A DNA stretch of 64,000 nt. Source: CAVUMR01 sp963742715. Lineage in GTDB: Bacteria > Actinomycetota > Actinomycetes > Mycobacteriales > Micromonosporaceae. Positions within the stretch are counted from its first letter, which is position 1. Each line of letters starts with the position of its first letter. Under the pieces are notes generated by a model that did not search any database, had not been told where the DNA came from, and saw nothing but the letters and a program-made list of their open reading frames with translations. Below are positions 44,019 through 53,400 of this stretch, piece by piece. The stretch is from the NCBI GenBank assembly GCA_963742715.1, contig CAVUMR010000002.1, positions 1,674,001 to 1,738,000 on the forward strand, given 5' to 3'. Made by a program: the position numbers and the translations under genes.

Positions 44019-44740
44019 CCGGCCAGGGATCGCCGCCGGGTGGCTCCGCCGGACGGCCATTGCGGGTGTTGATCGCCGATGACGACGACCTGATGCGGGC
44101 CGGGCTGCGCGCCGTACTGTCCACCGACGACAGTCTCACCGTGGTGGCAGAAGCGGTGGACGGCCGGGACGCGATCGACCGCGTCCGGCAGACCCGGCCG
44201 GACGTGGTGCTGATGGACGTCCGGATGCCCAACCTGGATGGCATCGGTGCCACCCGGCAACTGGCCGCGGCCGCCCCGCACACGAAGATCCTCATCCTGA
44301 CCACGTTCTCCGATGACGACTACGTATTCGGTGCGCTGTCGGCGGGCGCATCCGGGTTCCTGCTCAAACGCACCCGGCCGGAGCAACTGATCGCGGCGAT
44401 CCACACCGTCGCGGCAGGTGAGTCGCTGCTGTCCCCGTCGATCACCCGGCAGGTGATCGACCGGATGACGCACCGGCCCCGGCCCGATCCGGCCGCCGAC
44501 CGGCGGCTCCGTCAGCTCACCCCACGCGAGCGGGAGGTGCTGGTGCTGGTCGCTCGGGGGCTGTCCAACGCGGAGATCGCGACCACCCTGATGGTGGAGG
44601 AGTCCACCGTCAAGACGCACATGAAGAAGGTCCTGGCCAAACTCGACCTGCGGGACCGGGTCCAGGCAGTGGTGCTCGCCTACGAGACCGGACTGGTGCA
44701 GCCGGGCGACCGCGCCCCGGCCGGGCAGTGCCCGGCGTAG
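44015..44740 (+). CDS. NarL/FixJ-family response regulator
   Basis: 241 residues from a GTG overlapping the kinase stop. The receiver domain has DDDDLMRAG, the phosphoacceptor Asp68 in VVLMDVRMP, and the switch Thr/Lys (TTFSDD, LLKRTRP). The C-terminal LuxR-type helix-turn-helix reads LTPREREVLVLVARGLSNAEIA with STVKTHMKKVLAKL. It should be phosphorylated by the preceding kinase and bind upstream of the MMPL gene, possibly at the 9-bp inverted repeat at 42709-42747. Confidence 0.93.
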   Translation: MTGQGSPPGGSAGRPLRVLIADDDDLMRAGLRAVLSTDDSLTVVAEAVDGRDAIDRVRQTRPDVVLMDVRMPNLDGIGATRQLAAAAPHTKILILTTFSDDDYVFGALSAGASGFLLKRTRPEQLIAAIHTVAAGESLLSPSITRQVIDRMTHRPRPDPAADRRLRQLTPREREVLVLVARGLSNAEIATTLMVEESTVKTHMKKVLAKLDLRDRVQAVVLAYETGLVQPGDRAPAGQCPA

Positions 44741-44909
44741 AAGCCGCCGGTGGCGGTGGACTCCAGGATCAGCGGTGTGGCCGGCTCGCCGTCATCCATC
44801 TCCCGAGCAGAACCTCTGCAGGTCCAGGAGCGGCATGGCGAAACCTCGCGAGTCAAGGAGTCCAACAGCGGCGTGCTGGACCTGACATCCATGCCGAGCG
44901 ACGCAAAAA

Positions 44910-44942
44910 GGGTTCCCGCAGGTCTGTGACCTGTGGAAACCC
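44910..44942 (-). terminator. Rho-independent terminator downstream of the tRNA remnant
   Basis: Two 15-nt arms (44910-44924 and 44928-44942, pairing with two G-U wobbles) around a 3-nt loop, followed on the minus strand by CTTTTTGCG. This is a classical terminator with a T-run, oriented to end a transcript passing through the tRNA fragment. It implies that the fragment lies in its original chromosomal context. Confidence 0.8.
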
Positions 44943-44949
44943 TCAGCGC

Positions 44950-44992
44950 GTCGGGACGGCGAGATTCGAACTCGCGACCCCTTGACCCCAGT
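44950..44992 (-). pseudogene. 3' fragment of tRNA-Pro(GGG)-like gene, candidate attachment site
   Basis: On the minus strand, 43 nt correspond to the anticodon loop through the acceptor 3' strand of a proline tRNA. There is a CTGGGG loop with TCAAG stem side, the variable loop, a perfect T-arm (GCGAG-TTCGAAT-CTCGC), the CGTCCCG acceptor strand and discriminator A. The loop has one G fewer than a normal GGG anticodon loop. Upstream sequence does not supply D-arm, acceptor 5' strand or anticodon stem 5' side, so no cloverleaf forms. A tRNA 3' part next to its own terminator is what is left at one end of an integrated element. Confidence 0.65.
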
Positions 44993-45440
44993 AGTCTGCA
45001 AGCCCAGCGGCATGCTCACGCACGTTTGCCCAGGTCACAGCGAGCATAGACCGGCCGAGGAAACGGATTCTAACGCCACAGCGCCACGGCTCCGGCGACC
45101 GCTGAGGAAATCATGTGCCGCGGCCGGCGCTCGAACCGGTCAATCGACTTGGCCAGGCGACGCGTTTGCTCATCAGCTCCCGCCGGCCACCAACGCCGCC
45201 CCACACCATGCCAGCCGTTGAACCTAGTCGGCGACCACCTACCTCGGCCTCGGCGATTTGCGCCTGCGCGTCGGCTTCGCATTGCGTCACCGAATACTCG
45301 ATGGTCCGCGGCAGTCGGTCGACATCGAGCTCCGGTGCCAGCCACCCGTGTCCATGGCCGGGGCGATCTCCATCCGCAATGAGCTCTGCCGTGCCGTCCG
45401 TCAGTTGGGAGTAGCACCGACGGCGAGGAGTGCGTGGCCT
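44993..45440. other. Intergenic region without a supported gene
   Basis: About 450 bp between the tRNA fragment and the CHAT gene. Frames are open on both strands. One minus-strand frame around 45115-45410 has a protein-like stretch (ELDVDRLPRTIEYSVTQ) but no start codon or ribosome-binding site, and the plus-strand frame joining the CHAT gene from 45258 lacks one too. I see no promoter or further RNA that I can support. Confidence 0.5.
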
Positions 45441-48170
45441 ATGCGACCCGAGGACACCGAACTCGCGATGCGATGTACAGCGAGCGTGGCCCGCGCCGTG
45501 GCGGAAGATGTAGACGACGCCGAACTCGATGCGACCGTCGCTGGCCTCCAGCGGTTGCGGGCGGGCCTGCCCGGGCGCGGCACCCTGGCCGGTGGGCTCG
45601 TCCTGGCGCTGATTCGGAATGCGAATGGTCCACCACAGCGGCTTCGACACCTCGACGCACTGATCGCTATCGCGGACGACGCTCGGCCGGGCATCCCGGA
45701 TTGGCCCAGGGTGCGGGCGACCGGCCGAGCGTTGGCGATCGGGCATGCGGGAACGAACGGGACGATACCTAATCTTTCCGGAGCACTTGCGGAGCTGGAT
45801 GAGCTGACGGCCGAGTACGGCGACGACGTCGCAATGCGGGGCCTATTCGTCTCCGTCCGTGCTGGCGTTGCGTTGCTACGCGCGTTGGAGACCGGCGACG
45901 AAGCGACGGTGCGCCGGATGCCGAGCCAGGTACAAGCGTTGCGGGAACTCGCGGGTGCCCACCCGCAGCTCGGTGAACTGATGGATTTCATTGACAACTG
46001 GTCCCCTGTGATAAGCGCGCAGCAGGCCGGCGACACGGCTGGCGCGTTGGTTGCGGCGGAGCAGGTGCAGGCAATGACCAGCGACCTGCCGGCCGGCCAT
46101 GTCATACGCGAGGCCATAGACGACACGGTGACGATGATGGCGCCGTTTCGTAGTGTTCTCGCGGCGCGGGCCAGTGGGTCGTTCCACGCGCCGTCCGATC
46201 AGGAACTCGCGCGGCTCGTCGGGCTGACTCAGCGGCCGGACGCCCCCGTCGCGGATCGCGCGCTGTTTCACCACACCACCGGCCAAGCCCTGCTGGCGGC
46301 GGGACAGGAGTCGGACCCGGCCCGGATCGAGGAGGCCATCGGCCATCTCCGGCAGGCGGTCGACTGGGCTGGGCCGGACAACCAGCATCGCGCCCTGTAC
46401 CTGCAGTCACTAGCAATGGGTCTGTACCGGCGTACTGAGGTGCGGGGCGGCATAGCGGGCCTAAACGAGGTGTTGGCGATTCTCGACCAAGCCGAAAGGC
46501 TGGCGGACGGGCCGCATCATCCACAGTGGCAGGTGCTCAATGAACTACGGTCGGCCGTCTTGCGCAGGCTCGGGGACAGCCGCGCGTCGCGAACCGCCGC
46601 ACTGGACGGCATGCGCGGCTACGCGTGGCAGGGGCTCGTCCAGGCAGATACCGCCGCCGCGAAGATTTCGATCCGGGGCGCCGCCGCCGACGCGATCGAT
46701 CTAGCCCGGCAATGCATCGGCGACAACAGCCCCGAGGACGCGCTACGTGCCCTCGATGCCGGCCGTGGACTGTTGCTTTTCGCGGCCACCGGCCTACGGG
46801 ACATCGGGGTCCAACTCGATACGGCCGGATCCCCCGACCTGGCGCTGCGCTGGCGGCAGGCGAGCGACGCGGTCGCCTCGGCGGAGGCAATGACCGAGCT
46901 GCGCCGGGAAGTGATCAGCGTGCTGTCGACGGATCCAACGACGATGGCACGCCTACTCGATCCACCCAGCCTGGCCGAAATCCGGTCGGCCCTGCGAACG
47001 CTCGACGCGGACGCCCTCGTATACCTGGTGCCCGGCCAACCGACTGTCGCCGGGATGGCGGTGATCGCGCCGGCTGACGGGCCGGTGAGCTACCTGATGC
47101 TGCCCGAGCTGGTGGTGGACACTGATGTCGATGTGGAGCGCTACCTCACTGCGTTGGCGCAACGCGACCTGACTCCGGTCGAGGCGCAGGACGAGCTCGC
47201 CGGCAGCCTCGACATCCTTTGCGATTGGGCCTGGCGGGCGGCGATGGGACCGCTCGTTGACAGCTACTTCGGTACCCGCGATGCGCCTAACTCTGGTCAG
47301 GTACCGCGAGTCATGCTCGTTCCGATGGGTGACCTGGCTCGCATCCCGTGGCAGGCCGCCCGCCGCAAGGATGGCATCTACGCCACACAGCTCGTCGCGT
47401 TCTCTCACGTTGCGTCGGCGCGCATGCTGTGCGATGCGGCGGCTCGCTCTGTCGTGCCGATCTTGCCAGTCGGACTGGTGGTGGCCGACCCGGACACCGC
47501 TGGCCGTGGAAATCCACTTACCGCTGCGCGGCTGGAGGCGCACACGATTCACCAGGCGTTCTACCGGGGCGCTCGGTATGTGGGACGGCTTCCGGATGGA
47601 TCGACCAGCCGATCCGGGCCTGGCTCCGCCGCTGACGTGCGCTCATGGCTGACCAGCACCAGCCCAGCCGCTGGGGCGATGCTCCATCTCGCCTGCCACG
47701 GCAATGTCGTGGTCAACGCCGAGGCGCCGAAGTCCTTTCTAGCGCTGGCAACGGACAAGCATGGCGAAGAGCTGAGCGCTGAGGAACTCATCGGCGTCAT
47801 GGCCCGCGCACCGCAGCGCGCGATCGGTCTGGTGGTGCTTGCCGCCTGTCGGACCGGCACGTCCATTCACGGCTACGACGAGGCTTACAGCCTGGGCACT
47901 GCGTTCCTGGCCGGCGGCGTCCGATCAGTCCTGTCTACCCAGTGGCGCATTCCGGACGCGACGACCGCGTCGCTGATGTTCATGTTCCACCACTATCTGC
48001 GTCACGACGGCATGCCGGTCTGGCGGGCGCTGCGACAGGCGCAGCTCTGGATGCTCGATCCGCACCGGCAGCCGCTACCGGAGATGCCCGCTGAGCTGTA
48101 TCTGCACACCTTGTCCGACGACCATGCCCAGGTCGTCGCCTGGGCCGGATTTGTCCATTGGGGACAGTAG
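45441..48170 (+). CDS. CHAT-domain (caspase-fold) protease with helical-repeat N-terminus, copy 1
   Basis: 909 residues from the ATG at 45441 (GAGGAG 10 bases upstream); the frame is open to 45258, but that part lacks a ribosome-binding site. Residues 1-480 are alpha-helical TPR-like repeats. The C-terminal about 340 residues are a CHAT domain. It has VMLVPMGDLARIPWQAA, the catalytic histidine in MLHLACHG (His753) and the catalytic cysteine in LAACRTG (Cys803), followed by AFLAGGVRSVLSTQWRIPD. CHAT proteases cleave specific partner proteins when triggered, as in TPR-CHAT/Craspase. Its last 550 residues are clearly paralogous to the protein at 50480-54385 (LDAGRGL, conserved C-terminal end). 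It lies upstream of a TPR-like gene and a membrane-protein gene on the same strand. Confidence 0.9.
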   Translation: MRPEDTELAMRCTASVARAVAEDVDDAELDATVAGLQRLRAGLPGRGTLAGGLVLALIRNANGPPQRLRHLDALIAIADDARPGIPDWPRVRATGRALAIGHAGTNGTIPNLSGALAELDELTAEYGDDVAMRGLFVSVRAGVALLRALETGDEATVRRMPSQVQALRELAGAHPQLGELMDFIDNWSPVISAQQAGDTAGALVAAEQVQAMTSDLPAGHVIREAIDDTVTMMAPFRSVLAARASGSFHAPSDQELARLVGLTQRPDAPVADRALFHHTTGQALLAAGQESDPARIEEAIGHLRQAVDWAGPDNQHRALYLQSLAMGLYRRTEVRGGIAGLNEVLAILDQAERLADGPHHPQWQVLNELRSAVLRRLGDSRASRTAALDGMRGYAWQGLVQADTAAAKISIRGAAADAIDLARQCIGDNSPEDALRALDAGRGLLLFAATGLRDIGVQLDTAGSPDLALRWRQASDAVASAEAMTELRREVISVLSTDPTTMARLLDPPSLAEIRSALRTLDADALVYLVPGQPTVAGMAVIAPADGPVSYLMLPELVVDTDVDVERYLTALAQRDLTPVEAQDELAGSLDILCDWAWRAAMGPLVDSYFGTRDAPNSGQVPRVMLVPMGDLARIPWQAARRKDGIYATQLVAFSHVASARMLCDAAARSVVPILPVGLVVADPDTAGRGNPLTAARLEAHTIHQAFYRGARYVGRLPDGSTSRSGPGSAADVRSWLTSTSPAAGAMLHLACHGNVVVNAEAPKSFLALATDKHGEELSAEELIGVMARAPQRAIGLVVLAACRTGTSIHGYDEAYSLGTAFLAGGVRSVLSTQWRIPDATTASLMFMFHHYLRHDGMPVWRALRQAQLWMLDPHRQPLPEMPAELYLHTLSDDHAQVVAWAGFVHWGQ

Positions 48171-48199
48171 CGCTGAGCGATGACGGAAGCGAGGTAGCG

Positions 48200-49750
48200 A
48201 TGGTGGCCAGCGATGACGTCATTGCGCAACTGCGGGCTGAGCTCAGCCGGCAGAACGGTCCGGCCCGCACCGGTTCGCTGATCCGGTTGGGCCAGGCGCT
48301 ATTCGAGCGGTACTCGCGGGCCGGCCCGGGTCAGGCCGCCGCATTGCCAGAGCTGGACGCGGCCATCGAGGCCATGAACGAGGCGTACGGCTACCTTGAG
48401 ATTTCCGACCCGCTCCGCGGTCAGGTCGCCGGCCTACTCGGCTGGTTCCTCGCTGCTCGACACGGGGCGCACACCGGAGTCGACCGGGACAGGGATACCG
48501 GTATCCACGTGCTGGACGAGGCACTCCGGTTCCCGAGCCTGCCGCCGCCGCTGCGCGCCACCGTTCAGTTGCTGCTCGGCCAGCTCTACCTGATGAGGGC
48601 CGCGCAGGGCCTGCAATCGCTGCAATTGACCATGTCCGCCATCCAGGGTGGCATGGGCGAATCGTCAGTCAGTGACCTCAACCGGGCGGTAGCTCACCTG
48701 CGGGATGTGCTCGCCGGACCGCCGATCAGTGCCGAGGTCAACTCCGCCGCGGAGCAGATGCTCACGATGGCTGAGGCGTTCCAGTCATTGTTCAGTGGCA
48801 TGGGCGGCGGTATCGCCGGCGTGGACCTCGGCCGCATCATGCAGGCCTTCACGCACCTCCAGGGTCTCCAGGAGCATTTCCGCAGTCGGTTCACAACCGG
48901 AGTCGGGGCTGTCGTGCCACCGCCCGCCGGACTGGTGAAGCTGCCGGTTGCCGACGCCGACGAGTTGGCGAGGTTGGATCCGTTGGACCGGCCGGTCGCG
49001 GTGTTCCACGGCACCGAGTCTCTGGCACCTGCCGGTTCGCAGGAGGCGCCGGTCACGGAACAACGACCGATCGCGTCACCAACGGTCGGGAGGGCGAAAC
49101 CCGACGACTTCCGGCGCGCGCTGCGCGACCAGCTGGCGTCCATCGCGGACAAAAGCGACGAACATGCGCCCCTCTGGTCGTTGGCCGCCGCCGCGCTGAG
49201 TGGGTCCGAGCCACCGGTCGACGCTGTCGACGAGGCGGTTGCATTCGCCACGCTCCTCACCGAACAAGACCCGGCTGACCCGCTCACCACGGCAATCGAC
49301 CGATTCTGCCTCGCTGTCGCGCTGCGACTGCGTGCCCGCCTGGACGGCGACGCACCTGCTGACGCCCTCGCCGGCGCGCGGAATCTGCTCGGCGCCGCGA
49401 AATCCATACCGCCCGCGCACCCGGCCGCGGTGACTGTGTTGCTGGCCCTTGGTGCGTTCATCGAGCCACGTCTGCCCTTCGCTGGCGCATTCGGTGACGT
49501 CGCCGCGGGGTTCGCCGATCGGGCCGACGTCATCATCGCCAGCTGCGACGCTGCCGGCGGCGAGCTCGCGACCGCACACGCGCTGCGCTGCCTATGCCGG
49601 GCCGCGACTGTTCTGGCCTCGGGAACCGTCGACGGCCTGTCCGAGCTCGATCGCGTTATCGCGACGGTTCCGGTCGAGTACCCGTGGCATTCGCAGATTC
49701 AGGCGGCGGGTCAGGCCGCGATGCTGATGCGCACGACCCGCACCGCCTAA
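48200..49750 (+). CDS. Helical (TPR-like) protein of the CHAT locus, unknown function
   Basis: 516 residues; ATG at 48200 with GAGG 5 bases upstream, 29 bp after the CHAT stop. It is almost entirely alpha-helical. There are repeated short helices with Leu/Ala spacing (ALPELDAAIEAMNEAYGYL, HVLDEALRFPSLPPPLRA, LNRAVAHLRDVL), then a Gly/Met-rich stretch near residue 195. A Pro-containing linker follows around 240-300, and a second helical block runs to the end. No enzymatic motif is visible. It resembles the repeat region fused to the CHAT domain in the second copy, so it may supply sensor or scaffold repeats in trans. No family named with confidence. Confidence 0.72.
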   Translation: MVASDDVIAQLRAELSRQNGPARTGSLIRLGQALFERYSRAGPGQAAALPELDAAIEAMNEAYGYLEISDPLRGQVAGLLGWFLAARHGAHTGVDRDRDTGIHVLDEALRFPSLPPPLRATVQLLLGQLYLMRAAQGLQSLQLTMSAIQGGMGESSVSDLNRAVAHLRDVLAGPPISAEVNSAAEQMLTMAEAFQSLFSGMGGGIAGVDLGRIMQAFTHLQGLQEHFRSRFTTGVGAVVPPPAGLVKLPVADADELARLDPLDRPVAVFHGTESLAPAGSQEAPVTEQRPIASPTVGRAKPDDFRRALRDQLASIADKSDEHAPLWSLAAAALSGSEPPVDAVDEAVAFATLLTEQDPADPLTTAIDRFCLAVALRLRARLDGDAPADALAGARNLLGAAKSIPPAHPAAVTVLLALGAFIEPRLPFAGAFGDVAAGFADRADVIIASCDAAGGELATAHALRCLCRAATVLASGTVDGLSELDRVIATVPVEYPWHSQIQAAGQAAMLMRTTRTA

Positions 49751-49761
49751 CGGAGGTCAGA

Positions 49762-50448
49762 TTGAACGGAATGGCCGCACTGTCCGTGCTACGACGTCGC
49801 AACATCGTCGTCGCGCTCCTGATCGTGGCTTGTGTGGTGACGCTGGCCGTCGGTGCGGCCGTCGGCTACCTGTACGAGACAGGGGCGAACGGCAAGGCAG
49901 CTCAGCAGCCCGCGGCAGCCGCCCCGGTGGTGAAGGCGCAAGCGAGTTCGGCCCCACCAAGGGCACCGGCAAGGCCGGCCACACCGGAGGGTGCGCTCGC
50001 GCTGACCGACCAGCAGGCGACCGACGAGCTGGGCCTGCGGGCGGCCGAGTCCATCCCCCAACTCGTTCCGTTGCGCGGCACCTGGGTTCCGCAGGTTGCG
50101 GCGAACTGCACCGCGATGGCCGCCGATGTCGGTCCGAACTGGCTACCGGACGGCGCCGTCGAGACCGCCAACTTGACCCCGCAGCAGTTGCTCGCTCTTC
50201 ACCTGAGCCTACGGAGCCACTTCGACGCCATCACGACGCGGCCCACCCGGGTAGGCGTCCGGAGCAACCGGCCGACGGGCGGTCGCTGCGCGGCGAAGGT
50301 GCTGTGGCTCAGCATTGTGCCGCGCAGCTTCCGCACCCCCCAAGCCGCCAACGCGTGGTGTGCCGTGAACATGGCTCCCGGCGGTGGGTGCGGGGCGCGT
50401 TATGTGGCCCGGGCGGGTGAGCAGTCCAGATTCACGATCTCACCCTGA
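49762..50448 (+). CDS. Single-span membrane protein, partner of CHAT copy 1
   Basis: 228 residues from a TTG placed 5 bases after GGAGG; the ATG at 49771 would leave a 14-base gap. One transmembrane helix (VVALLIVACVVTLAVGAAVGYL) follows a short RRR cytoplasmic start. Then comes an Ala/Pro linker and an extracytoplasmic domain of about 130 residues with GTWVPQVAANC, a LLALHLSLRSHF helix and ANAWCAVNMAPGGG. The same domain occurs at the end of the protein at 54555-55607 (GRYVAQLA, ILAEHLALRRH, VRGWCAARFPQYGG). Pairing of this domain with a CHAT protease twice in one locus suggests a sensor, target or inhibitor. No known family recognised. Confidence 0.78.
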   Translation: MNGMAALSVLRRRNIVVALLIVACVVTLAVGAAVGYLYETGANGKAAQQPAAAAPVVKAQASSAPPRAPARPATPEGALALTDQQATDELGLRAAESIPQLVPLRGTWVPQVAANCTAMAADVGPNWLPDGAVETANLTPQQLLALHLSLRSHFDAITTRPTRVGVRSNRPTGGRCAAKVLWLSIVPRSFRTPQAANAWCAVNMAPGGGCGARYVARAGEQSRFTISP

Positions 50449-50479
50449 GTCGCCTGCGCCACTCCAGCCGGTGTGGAGG

Positions 50480-53400
50480 TCACCTTCCGAGGTGCGTGAA
50501 GGCCGCCCACGAGATCGGATTCGCCGCCTCCGGCCGGTCGCAGCAATCGACCAGTTCGGGCGGCATTCCGGCCGGCGGACGCCGGGCTGGGTCCAGCATC
50601 CACAATTGCGCCGAGTGGAGCGCATCAGCGGGCGCGCACGATTCCGTGTTCAGGTAATGATGAACCATGAACATCAGCAGCGACGTCTCCGCGTCGGGCA
50701 CCGCCCACAGCGAGCCGAACACCGTGTGTGCGCCGGCCGCGAGGAACGCTGTCGCGATGCTCAGCGCCTCGTCGTAGTCGGCGCCGGTGACGTGGGTGGT
50801 ACACGCGGCGAGAAACACCTGATCGACCTGGAGGTCCGCGGTCTGCATGACCTCCAGCAGGCAGCGCGCCGGTAGCTCACCGTCGGCCAGCAGCAGTTCC
50901 GCATTGGCGGGTCGCGCCGGATCGGTACGGCCGTGGCAGGCCAAATGCAGCAGCGACGGATCCGCGCCGGCGGTACGGACCCAGTCGAGTACCTCGTCCG
51001 GCGTACCGGTGTGGTGCGCCCCATCCAGCCGGCCGAAGTAGCTGCCGCCCGGATAGAACCGGCGGTGAATCGCGCGTGCCTCGATGCTTGCGAATGCCAG
51101 GTCGCCGCGCGGGTCGCCAACCAACAATGCGGAGCGGACGGGGCGGACCTGGTGCCGCGCGGACGCACAGAGCATCCGGGCCGAGACGCCGTAGGAGAAC
51201 ACGGCGTGCTGCACCGCGTACCGCCGCGCATCGTCGGGTCCGGTGTACGCGGCATGCCACGGTACGAGTCCGAGCGGGCCCATCGGTACCAGCGCCAGTC
51301 GGACGGGTCGGTGCAGCTGCCACTGCTCGGCGTGCCGGAGCAGCGGTCCCACGCATGCAGACCATGCCCACCGGCACAGCTCGTCCAGCTTGTCGCCGCT
51401 GCCCCGGGCGTCCCCCGGCTCGATGTGCAGCAGGTCTCGGACGGAGCGACCCGCGGCTAGGTGCTCGCTCACCGGGGAACCGGAATCGACCGTCAGGTCA
51501 GGCAGGGTCAGTACGTCGACGCCCTGGTCCACCGGCAGCACGACGGCCCGTCCGGGGCGCTCCTCGGTGGCCGGCACCAGGTATACGAGCGCGTCCGCGC
51601 CCATCATGCTCAGCGCCTCGCGAACCTCGGTAACGTCCACAGGATCGACTGGTGCGGCCGCACCATCAGTGTCCGCGGCCGTCAGGGCCTGCAACGCGCG
51701 TACTCGGAGATCGTCCGGGAGCTCGGCGGCAGCGACCACCGCGCCCAATGGACCGCCCGTGAGCTGGTCCCGCCCAAGCCCCGCGGTCGAGCGCCACTCC
51801 CGGGCGAGGTCGACGTGCCCGGCCTGGGCCAGCCGGTCCGCCATAGTCATGGACGCAGTGGCCGCCTGCAGAACCAGTCCGCGTCCGGCATCCAGCACCG
51901 AGATCAGTTCTTCGACCGCACCGTCCTCGACGCACCAGTCCGCGACCGTTAGCGCGTCCTCCGACGCCGTTGTTGCCGCCTCAAGCGCGAAGTCGGTCCC
52001 GGTCTGCTGCAGCACCCGCCACGCGTGCCCGCGCAGCGCGGACCGGCCGAACTCGCGGCTCCGGTCTCGATCGCCGCGCGCGAGTCGCAAGCTTTGCCCG
52101 TACCTCAAGGCGGTCATGGGCCAGAGCGGATGGATGGGGCCTCGCATGAGGGTGAGGGCCTCGACGAAGTGGTCGGCGGCGTGTCGGGCGGCGGGCACTG
52201 AGGAGACTTCCAGGCGGGCAACCTCGAGTTCGCAGGCGCCTGCCATGCACCTGAGCAACACACGCAGGGGGTGGTCGGCCGGAACGTCCGCGACCAGGGT
52301 CGCTGCCCGCTCCGATGCCACGCGAAGGCTCGCAAGATCGCGGCGCCTGACCGCCCCAACGACTTCGGTGGACAGTCGCATGTAATCGGCCAGGAGCTTA
52401 GTCAGTCCGGGAGCCGTCCACCCGGGAACCGTCCCTACGAAGTCCGCGTCGGTCTCACCCGTCATCGCGTACAGCAGGAAATGGACCATCGGGGCCACTG
52501 CGGCCGAGGACGACGTCAACGCTATCATCTGCGTCGCCCGTCGCAGTCCGTCGACTGATGACTCAATCCGGCCAGCCTGAGCGTCAGCCACAGCACGTAA
52601 AAGCAACGCCGGGAGTAGGTCTTCGGGATCGGCATCGGTGTCCGACTCCGGCTGGACCGCGGCCCAGAAGTTCGCTGCTGCCATCTGCACGCCGCGCAGG
52701 TCGCCGTGTTGGGTGCCCCTGCTGTTGAGCGCGAGCGACAGCTGCCGGCGCAGCACCGAGGCTACGTCGGTCTCAAGACCCGCACGCCCCGCCGCCCCGA
52801 CCCACTGACCTGCTCCATGATCGCCGGCACCTGACAACGTCCCGATCGCGGCGTGGTCGAGCGTCCCCTCGGCTACGGCCAGCCTGGCCTGCAAGTCCGC
52901 GTTGTCGGGGTCGAATGTCGCCGCCAGTCCGACGTGGCGGCGAATGCGGACGAGGTCGTCGGCGTCTGGCAACATGTGGCTGAACCGGCTGAACTCGCCG
53001 TACACCAGCACCCAGGCCAGCCCCGCACGCACCTTGTCCGAGGCCGCAGTGGCGCCATCGAGGTCGGCGCACGCTTCGGCAACGCACCGCGACAGATGGT
53101 CGAAGCCCGCTGCGAAGTCGGGCTGCCGCTCGGCACCCTCATCGACGATCGTGGCGGCCGCCGCCACGCGCTCCACATGTATTTCCAGCAGCTCGTCATC
53201 CTTCTCGGTACTGAGGAGCAGGGCTGTATCCAGGCAGCGCACCGCGTCCGTGAGGCTGCCCGGTGCTTCGCCCACCCGCCAACGCACATGGTGAGCACTG
53301 CCCAGCAGGTACCACACCCTTGCCTTGGTCTTCTCGTCCAGCGGCGACTGGGCTGCCCGCTCCAGCAACCGGACCGCCTCGTCCGCGTCGGCGAGACTGC

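Noticed and set aside
44950..45030. Complete tRNA gene on the minus strand
   Set aside because: T-arm and acceptor 3' strand are good, but no D-arm, no matching acceptor 5' strand and no 5' anticodon stem can be drawn from the adjacent sequence.
45111..45417. Minus-strand gene with a stretch ELDVDRLPRTIEYSVTQ
   Set aside because: Protein-like over a short stretch only; no usable start codon or ribosome-binding site, and similarity to small trypsin-associated domains was only an impression.
45258..45440. N-terminal extension of CHAT copy 1
   Set aside because: No ribosome-binding site and odd composition; the ATG at 45441 has GAGGAG upstream and begins the helical region.
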